Below, piece by piece: positions 34,896 to 40,063 of a stretch of DNA of 40,063 nt; position 1 is the first letter of the stretch, and the number at the start of each line of letters is the position of its first letter. Both the position numbers and the translations under genes were made by a program. The notes beneath the pieces were generated by a model that saw only the letters and a list, made by a program, of their open reading frames with translations, was not told where the DNA came from and did no database searches. The stretch comes from Pirellulaceae bacterium (GTDB taxonomy: Bacteria; Planctomycetota; Planctomycetia; Pirellulales; Pirellulaceae), in NCBI GenBank assembly GCA_016784735.1, contig JADHUC010000077.1:1-40063 (forward strand). The letters are read 5' to 3'.

Positions 34896-35732
34896 TCACG
34901 GAGCTTTCTCGATCAGCTCGAATTCAATGGTCAAATTCGCCGTTGTCTCGATGACACCCAAGCCAGCGGCAAAATCACTTCCGTTCGCGCGTTCTCCGCC
35001 TTCCTCGGCCGACCCCGGTCGAGAAAAGCTCACAAACCTGGCGGTCGGCTGCGAAGCCGGTAGCGATTCACTGCTGAACATTGGTCCGCCAAACGGGTCA
35101 GTCCTGTTCCGTTGAGGCAGTCGGACTCCCACGACGGGAACCACACTCGTGACGAAGGGCCTCTGCGAAAACTGGTCTTCGTCGATAGTGCGTGCCAAAC
35201 CCAATTTGAGTCCATTGAGTTCCGCCAACTCCGTCGCTTTGGCGCGGGCCTCGGCCACCGCCCGCCGACGTGCCTCCGACATGAGGTGTTGCCACGTCGA
35301 CGTGCCGAAGGCAATTCCCGTGATGTTGAAGCCCCCTCGTTTCAGCGCGGCCGCCAGCAGGGCGTCGAACCTGGCAATGTCTTTCAGTGTCATGTTCGCA
35401 CTACGATCAACGCGGTAGAAAAACCGCCGTCGCTCCTCATCATATCCGTACGAGATTTTCAGTTCGGTCACACGGAAATCCTTGGCGTCGACGCCGTGTT
35501 GTTGGCCGAGTTCGAGAATTGCCCGGATCTCGTCGTCACTCTCCTGACGCGTCTCCAGTAATTCGTTCCCCTCCGTCGTTACTTCGATCGTCAGCACGAC
35601 TTCGTCCGGCGGCGTCACGACAAGTCCCGCGCCCGAGACGGTTACGGTGCGGACGGACTGGTCCTCAGCCAATACGGCCCCAACGGCCACAAACGCGAGG
35701 AACGCTACGAAGTAGAGTTGCCTGAAATGCAC
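34896..35732 (-). CDS. periplasmic SIMPL-domain (DUF541) protein
   Basis: A 278-residue exported protein. A Sec signal peptide (LYFVAFLAFVAVGAVLA, cleavage near 22) precedes a SIMPL/DUF541 domain: TVTVSGAGLVVTPPDEVVLTIEV, KDFRVTELKISYGYDEERR, FDALLAAALKRGG, RRRAVAEARAKATELAELNGLKLG, and a closing ANLTIEFEL strand. Family members such as E. coli YggE form periplasmic oligomers linked to oxidative stress, but their mechanism is unclear. The GTG at 35732 is chosen because AAAAGGAGGTGG lies six bases before it. A low-complexity Ser/Gly/Glu stretch lies before the last strand. It is downstream of no clear operon partner. Confidence 0.88.
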   Translation of the reverse strand: MHFRQLYFVAFLAFVAVGAVLAEDQSVRTVTVSGAGLVVTPPDEVVLTIEVTTEGNELLETRQESDDEIRAILELGQQHGVDAKDFRVTELKISYGYDEERRRFFYRVDRSANMTLKDIARFDALLAAALKRGGFNITGIAFGTSTWQHLMSEARRRAVAEARAKATELAELNGLKLGLARTIDEDQFSQRPFVTSVVPVVGVRLPQRNRTDPFGGPMFSSESLPASQPTARFVSFSRPGSAEEGGERANGSDFAAGLGVIETTANLTIEFELIEKAP

Positions 35733-35735
35733 GGT

Positions 35736-35747
35736 CCACCTCCTTTT
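35736..35747 (-). promoter_or_regulatory. strong ribosome binding site fixing the SIMPL start
   Basis: The minus strand reads AAAAGGAGGTGG, with GGAGG six bases before the GTG at 35732. This rules out the upstream in-frame ATG. Confidence 0.85.
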
Positions 35748-35899
35748 TCCAGATAACAAAAAGACAGGTTGATTCGATAGGGCTGCCACATAAAGGGTGG
35801 TTCCATCCCATGTTGCGCGCCACCGTTCCCACGATGTCGTGCTCGCCGACGGCGGTCGGTGCATCGGTCTCGACTACATGCGGCACGATGGCAGCCAGT

Positions 35900-36214
35900 T
35901 TAGCAGAAATGTCGTTTGCCGTACCGTGGAAAGCGAGCTTGTTTGGTGACAATCGTGCTCCACTGAGTGAAGGAGTCTTCGCCACCGGGGCTCCCGATTA
36001 TCAACTTCTGCCACGCCAGCAGCTTTGCCTTCATGCTCTCGACTTGCTTTGGCACTTGCTCGGCGATATCGTTCTTTTCCTGCTGATCACGTTCGAGTTC
36101 GAACAATCCGAAACGCACGTCGCCGGTCTTCGCGGCCTTGCGGAGGAGTTTCCAGTGGCCGCCCATCCATGCGGATTGCCCTGGTAGTTCATACTTGGAA
36201 AAGCGTCGTGTGAT
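35900..36214 (-). pseudogene. C-terminal scrap of a sulfatase
   Basis: From 36214 down to about 35972 the frame encodes ITRRFSKYELPGQSAW...GLFELERDQQEKNDIAEQVPKQVESM...LAWQK, which matches the last 80 residues of the intact sulfatase at 37234-38673. At the DNA level 36009-36135 and 37283-37409 agree at about 112 of 127 positions. The signature Cys region and most of the enzyme are missing. The original stop codon is also gone, so the frame runs on about 20 codons to 35900. It is a non-functional remnant of a tandem duplicate, or of a related transferred gene. Confidence 0.85.
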
Positions 36215-36403
36215 TTCGGCAACGCGGGCGGCGGCTTGCTCTGCCGTGTTGGCTTCGGTCAAGGGCGGCCAGCCGACGGCGGATACGTTCGGCGATCTGG
36301 GTTGCCGCCCGTTCTGGCGCCTTGTTCGAATACTTCTTGTCGCTCGGTTGATCGTGCTGTCGCAATGGGCTACCATGAGATTGTCCGACCAGGGAGCCAT
36401 GGC

Positions 36404-36661
36404 ATGAGGCAGTTCAAGTGGATCGAATGGAATCTTCAGAAGATTGACGCCCACGCCCTCTCGGCCGAGGAGGTCGAGGCGTCGTTCGACCGCGTCTTCA
36501 GCCTCGATGAACGCAAGGACGGCTCCTACCAGATGTTTGCAGAGACACCGTCGGGCCGCCGGATCTGGGTGATCTGGCGGTACGACCGAGAGGACGACGA
36601 GATCCCTGACGTCTTTGGTGAGTTGGCCAGCGTGCCCATTTTCGTGATCACCGCGTACTGA
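36404..36661 (+). CDS. BrnT-like toxin of a type II toxin-antitoxin pair (probable)
   Basis: An 85-residue protein beginning MRQFKWIEWNLQKIDAHALSAEEVE. The pattern W..WN..KI..H..S.EEVE followed by a beta-rich half (YQMFAETPSGRRIWVIWRYD, PIFVITAY) is that of BrnT-like/RelE-fold small toxins that cleave RNA. The open frame reaches upstream, but the ATG at 36404 begins the homology and is preceded by AGGGAG. The second gene of the pair follows after 11 bases. It lies between a sulfatase scrap and the intact sulfatase. Toxicity is inferred from family resemblance and pairing only. Confidence 0.6.
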   Translation: MRQFKWIEWNLQKIDAHALSAEEVEASFDRVFSLDERKDGSYQMFAETPSGRRIWVIWRYDREDDEIPDVFGELASVPIFVITAY

Positions 36662-36672
36662 GGGAACACCCG

Positions 36673-36933
36673 ATGACTATCGCCGGAGTTGACTCGCGTA
36701 GCCCTGAACGTCGAACTCGCGACGAGCAGATCGCCGCGGAGCCGCCGATGGCACCCCTTGAGTTGCCGCCCGACGCGACGCCGTCGTCGGTGGAGGTACA
36801 TCAGGGCCGGCTGGGACCGCACCCCCTTGCCGTCGCGGGTATCGTCGAGAACGGCTTGGTACGTCCCCTCGATCCCGCCGTGAAACTACCCGAACACTCG
36901 CGGGTCATTATTGTCGCGTCCGAGGCGACGTGA
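36673..36933 (+). CDS. putative antitoxin, AF2212/DUF104-like C-terminus
   Basis: An 86-residue protein. The first 45 residues are charged and Pro-rich, probably disordered. The C-terminal part AGIVENGLVRPLDPAVKLPEHSRVIIV resembles the short AF2212-like (DUF104) antitoxin fold, with its VxENGxxRPLDP and LPExxxV signature. It follows the BrnT-like gene by 11 bases and would be its cognate antitoxin. The canonical BrnT partner is BrnA (a ribbon-helix-helix protein), so this pairing is atypical. Assignment is tentative. Confidence 0.55.
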   Translation: MTIAGVDSRSPERRTRDEQIAAEPPMAPLELPPDATPSSVEVHQGRLGPHPLAVAGIVENGLVRPLDPAVKLPEHSRVIIVASEAT

Positions 36934-37233
36934 CCCGAGGGAAATGCCAGAGGGACCGGGCCGAACTCTACCAACCTTCCGAGTTCCGCAGGCTTGTGAA
37001 GAATGCCAAGGCCTCGTAAGAGTAGCCACCTGCTTTTCGAGTCCTTCCCTCCGACCGTCATGGGGCCGAGTCTCGACGCTCGTTGCGTAAGGCAAGAGGA
37101 AAGGGTTCGGCGGTGCGGGGTCAGAGACCCGCGCACAACTTCCCCGGAGCGCGCGAAGACAGCCTGAAGTCTGGACTCCAACCAAGCGCACGCGTCAACT
37201 CAAGGTTGACAAGGCACTGGTGGCAACCGCGTT
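36934..37233. other. 300-bp gap, no gene recognised
   Basis: This gap lies between the antitoxin-like gene and the sulfatase stop codon (convergent). It has short repeat-like strings such as CAGAGACCCGCGCACAAC near 37122 but no long palindrome and no convincing frame. Confidence 0.4.
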
Positions 37234-38673
37234 TTACTCGCCCGAATAGTCTTCGCCGTTCAGGCTCTTGATTACTGACTTCTGCCACGCCGTTAGCTTT
37301 GCCTTCATGCTGTCGACTTGCTCGGGCATTTGCTCGGCGATATCGTTCTTTTCCTGCTGATCGCGTTCGAGATCGTACAATTCGAAGCGCGCGACGCCGG
37401 TCTTCCCGGCTCTGCGGTGGAGCTTGAACTGGCCGTCGATCCAGGCGGAGTTTCCGGGTAACTCATCCTCGGAAAAGCGTTGAGTGATCTTGCCTGGATC
37501 CGGTTCCGGTTTGGAGGCCGGTTGCTCGCCCTTCTCCTCCGCAAGCATCTGTTCAAGGATCGCTGTGCTTCGCTTACCGATTCCGCCAATGGGATATACC
37601 CAGAAGCCGAGCGGCTTCTGGCGGCTCTCCATGCGGCCTTCGATCAACGGTACCAGGCTGACGCCGTCCAGCGGCGGTTGTTGCTCGATGTTCACGCCGA
37701 CGACATCTAACAGCGTTGGATAGATGTCCACCGTGCCGCACTGCACGGTACTGATGCGCGGCTGTTTGATCCAAGCCGGCCATTCGATGATGGCGGGTTC
37801 GCGAATACCGCCTTCGTACAAGTTGCCTTTGTTGCCTCGCAGGCCGCCGGTCGAGCCGACTTTCAGAGCCCCGTTGTCGCTGGTGTACCAAAACAGAGTG
37901 TTTTTGGCGATTCCCAACTCGCGCAGCTCGTTGCGGAGGCTGCCGACCGCCGCGTCGATACCGGTGATCTCGCCGTAGAAATGCTGCAACTGCTTCGGCT
38001 GGTCCGCGTACATCTGTCGGAACTTCTCGGTCGCAATGTGCGGGCCGTGCGGAGAACCAAACCAAACGACCGCCAGGAACGGCTCTTCCTGCTTGACGCA
38101 CTTGCGCATGAAGTCAATCGCTGCATCGGCCGCCACTTGCGAGCTTTCTCCCTTGGTCTGCACCACTTTGCCGTTGTGGCTCATCAACGGATCGTTTTCG
38201 TAGAAGTTTGGACTCGACAACCACTCGTCGAAGCCGCTGGCTCCCGGACAGGCTGGACTGTCGGCTCGCACCGGGCCGACGTGCCATTTGCCGAAGTGGC
38301 CCGTTGCGTAACCGGCCTTCTTCAGTGCCTCGGCTACTGTCACTTCCTGCGGGCGCAGGCTGTGACCCCAGGAAAAACAGCCGAAACGATTCGGATGGCG
38401 GCCGGTCAGCACGCTGCCCCGCGTAGGCGAACAGACGGGAGCGGCGGCGTAGAAGCGTTCCAATCGCAACGCGGTGGCTGCCATCTCGTCCAGCACCGGT
38501 GTCTTCAGCACCGGATGCCCGCGATAACCAACGTCGCCCCAACCCTGGTCGTCGGCCATGCACAATACGATATTGGGGCGCGTCGCCTCGGTCGCAACAC
38601 TCGCGTTGGTTACCGCCAGAAATGTCGTAATCACAAACACGGTCAGAAACGTGACTGTTCGCATCGCATTCAT
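37234..38673 (-). CDS. exported formylglycine-dependent sulfatase
   Basis: A 479-residue arylsulfatase-family enzyme that removes sulfate esters, probably from polysaccharides. It has a Sec signal peptide (VTFLTVFVITTFLAVTNASVA). The calcium/active-site strand PNIVLCMADDQGWGD and the activation motif CSPTR (C81, to be converted to formylglycine) with GSVLTGRHPNR are intact. GHFGKWHVG and SPHGPH supply metal-proximal His residues, and TSDNGALKVGS the DNG motif. The C-terminal DLERDQQEKNDIAEQ segment is shared with the broken copy at 35900-36214. The ATG at 38673 was kept; an ATG at 38664 is also possible. No anaerobic or FGE-type maturase is in the window. Confidence 0.93.
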   Translation of the reverse strand: MNAMRTVTFLTVFVITTFLAVTNASVATEATRPNIVLCMADDQGWGDVGYRGHPVLKTPVLDEMAATALRLERFYAAAPVCSPTRGSVLTGRHPNRFGCFSWGHSLRPQEVTVAEALKKAGYATGHFGKWHVGPVRADSPACPGASGFDEWLSSPNFYENDPLMSHNGKVVQTKGESSQVAADAAIDFMRKCVKQEEPFLAVVWFGSPHGPHIATEKFRQMYADQPKQLQHFYGEITGIDAAVGSLRNELRELGIAKNTLFWYTSDNGALKVGSTGGLRGNKGNLYEGGIREPAIIEWPAWIKQPRISTVQCGTVDIYPTLLDVVGVNIEQQPPLDGVSLVPLIEGRMESRQKPLGFWVYPIGGIGKRSTAILEQMLAEEKGEQPASKPEPDPGKITQRFSEDELPGNSAWIDGQFKLHRRAGKTGVARFELYDLERDQQEKNDIAEQMPEQVDSMKAKLTAWQKSVIKSLNGEDYSGE

Positions 38674-39020
38674 CCCCCAGTGGCGAGTTCGGACGTTCGT
38701 TTGCGATCACGATAAGCTCGCCAGTCGGAAATGTCAAAAGCAGCATGGAAAATGGCAGGCAAAACCCCACTCTATGTCAGTTTGCCCTCGGTTGCTTGAC
38801 GACGGCGGAGTGCATGGTTACCTTCGACAGGGGCACGAGTCACACGTTGCTCAACAAGACACAATCGAGAATACCGCAGGGGGCCGTGGGCCGCAGCCAA
38901 ATAGTAACCCGAAGCGTGAGCGAGGGCGCTTTGGATTCCCTCGCTTACGCTTCGGGTTACTATGGATCGCGCCAACAACAAGTCAAACTAACCGATCACT
39001 GATATGGGAAGGAAAACACG
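38674..39020. other. divergent intergenic region with a 26-bp palindrome
   Basis: The 347-bp gap lies between the sulfatase and the Gfo/Idh/MocA gene, so both promoters should lie here. Its visible structure is the 38901-38963 inverted repeat. No -35/-10 pair is clear. Confidence 0.5.
38901..38963. repeat. 26-bp inverted repeat with one mismatch
   Basis: Arms 38901-38926 (ATAGTAACCCGAAGCG...) and 38938-38963 are reverse complements with a single mismatch, around an 11-base loop. It is in a divergent gap, 57 bases before the oxidoreductase ATG. Confidence 0.9.
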
Positions 39021-40063
39021 ATGTTCACGAACAACCGTCGCGAGTTTCTGGGCGCTGCGGCTGCGGCCGGCACTTTGGCCCTTAGCCGTTCGGTCCATTG
39101 CCAGGAGACGGAAAACAAGAAAACGCTGAAGATGGGTGTGATCGGCGTTGGCTGGTACGGCATGGTCGATGCCAAATCCGCATTGAAGGTGGGCGGCGTC
39201 GAAATAGCCGCGATTTGCGACGTCGACAGTGAACACCTCGCCAAGAACGCCGAGGACCTGGAGAAGTTCCAGGGCAAACGGCCGCAAACCTTCAAACTGT
39301 ACGAGGAAATGCTGGACAAGGCCGATCTGGATGTCGTGGCAATTGGCACGCCGCCGCATTGGCACGCGCTGCAGTTGATCGCTTGCATCAAGCGAGGGCT
39401 GGATGTGTATTGCGAGAAGCCATTGGCCTACGACATTCGCGAAGGACGCGCCATGGCCGAAGCGGTGAAGGGCAGCAAATGCATCGTCCAGATCGGCTTC
39501 CAACGCCGTCAAAGCCTGGCTCTTCACGAGGTTGCCGAGTTCATCAAGGCCGGTAAGGCCGGAAAGATCGTGCAAGCCGATGTCCAGATCCACTATCGCG
39601 CCGGCACCAAAGATCCGACGCCGCAGGACCCACCGCCATCGCTGGACTGGGAACTCTGGTGCGGACCGGGACCGAAGATCCCGTACAGTCCGCAGGTTGG
39701 CCACAAGAGTTGGCGGCTGGAGACGACCAGCGGCCACGGTCATTTGGTCGACTGGGGCATCCACAACGTCGACGCCACGCGAATGGTACTCGGGCTTTCG
39801 ATGCCAAACCAGATTACCGCCGCTGGTGGGATTTACCAGATGCAAGGCAAGATCACGACGCCCGATACGTTGACCGTGCACTTTGAATTCGACAAGTTGC
39901 CCGTTGTCTGGCGTCATCGTTTGTGGGGCGCTACCGAGTACAGCCCAGAGGTCAGCAACGGCATTTTCTTGTTTGGCGAAGAGGCCACGGTGTTTGCGTC
40001 GGACCGCCGCTGGGTGGTTATCCCGAAAGGCGGAAGCGACAAACGGCAGGAGTTCAACGTGCC
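39021..40063 (+). CDS. Tat-exported Gfo/Idh/MocA-family oxidoreductase (3' cut by window)
   Basis: The frame is open from the ATG at 39021 to the window end, so about 347 residues are seen and the C-terminus is missing. A twin-arginine signal NNRREFLGAAAAAGTLALS opens it. The NAD(P)-binding fold has GVIGVGWYG, ICDVDSEH and GTPPHWHAL, and the family motif CEKPLAYD follows near 130. The second domain includes HGHLVDWGIHNVDATRM, the usual catalytic His/Asp region. Related exported planctomycete proteins have a periplasmic nicotinamide cofactor and act on sugars or inositols. AAGGAAAA precedes the ATG. It diverges from the sulfatase, which may feed it desulfated sugar; this is inference. Confidence 0.9.
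   Translation, partial: MFTNNRREFLGAAAAAGTLALSRSVHCQETENKKTLKMGVIGVGWYGMVDAKSALKVGGVEIAAICDVDSEHLAKNAEDLEKFQGKRPQTFKLYEEMLDKADLDVVAIGTPPHWHALQLIACIKRGLDVYCEKPLAYDIREGRAMAEAVKGSKCIVQIGFQRRQSLALHEVAEFIKAGKAGKIVQADVQIHYRAGTKDPTPQDPPPSLDWELWCGPGPKIPYSPQVGHKSWRLETTSGHGHLVDWGIHNVDATRMVLGLSMPNQITAAGGIYQMQGKITTPDTLTVHFEFDKLPVVWRHRLWGATEYSPEVSNGIFLFGEEATVFASDRRWVVIPKGGSDKRQEFNV

Overview
The window looks like a piece of a planctomycete chromosome (Pirellulales-like; this is inferred from gene content, not from a marker gene). The signs are a hydrazine-synthase-alpha-like multihaem protein, a DUF1080 protein, a sulfatase, a GH116 enzyme, several Tat-exported sugar isomerase/epimerase and Gfo/Idh/MocA proteins, GC-rich coding sequence, frequent GTG starts, and intergenic gaps filled with long palindromes. 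No tRNA, rRNA, CRISPR array, phage or transposase gene was seen.

Layout. 1-3.5 kb: a 5'-truncated HZSA-like cytochrome with an NPCBM-like C-terminus. 4.0-8.7 kb: pyruvate:ferredoxin oxidoreductase (nifJ) overlapping a dihydroorotate-dehydrogenase-like gene. 8.7-17.8 kb: metabolic genes (lysA, an EboD-like 3-dehydroquinate-synthase homologue, two Tat-exported TIM-barrel proteins, a DUF1080 protein, trpE, trxB), with palindromic repeats in nearly every gap. 17.9-20.4 kb: a membrane M48 metalloprotease with an N-terminal zinc ribbon. 20.6-31.3 kb: a phosphate and polyphosphate island. It holds a Nudix hydrolase, a complete pstS-pstC-pstA-pstB1-pstB2-phoU operon on the minus strand, and a divergent ppx/gppA-ppk1-CHAD operon on the plus strand. 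31.3-40 kb: accessory carbohydrate and sulfate-ester genes (gene remnant, GH116, SIMPL protein, broken sulfatase copy, BrnT-like toxin/antitoxin pair, intact sulfatase, Gfo/Idh/MocA oxidoreductase cut by the window end).

The most interesting signal is in the pst operon. It encodes two overlapping PstB ATPases with complementary defects. PstB1 keeps the LSGGQ signature but has lost the Q-loop glutamine and the H-loop histidine. PstB2 keeps both of those but has LTLEQ in place of LSGGQ. Paired as a heterodimer they would form one consensus and one degenerate ATP site, as in asymmetric ABC exporters, which would be unusual for a phosphate importer. The neighbouring genes then cover phosphate import (Pst), its signalling (PhoU), polyphosphate synthesis (Ppk1), hydrolysis (Ppx/GppA), polyphosphate binding (CHAD), and possibly polyphosphate or inositol-pyrophosphate-like turnover (Nudix).

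The second theme is the intergenic palindromes. At least eight unrelated long inverted repeats, several perfect over 23-27 bp, occupy convergent, co-directional and divergent gaps. One is a 248-bp nested element. The region 36.0-38.7 kb shows a duplicated sulfatase of which only a C-terminal scrap survives, with a toxin-antitoxin pair between the scrap and the intact copy.
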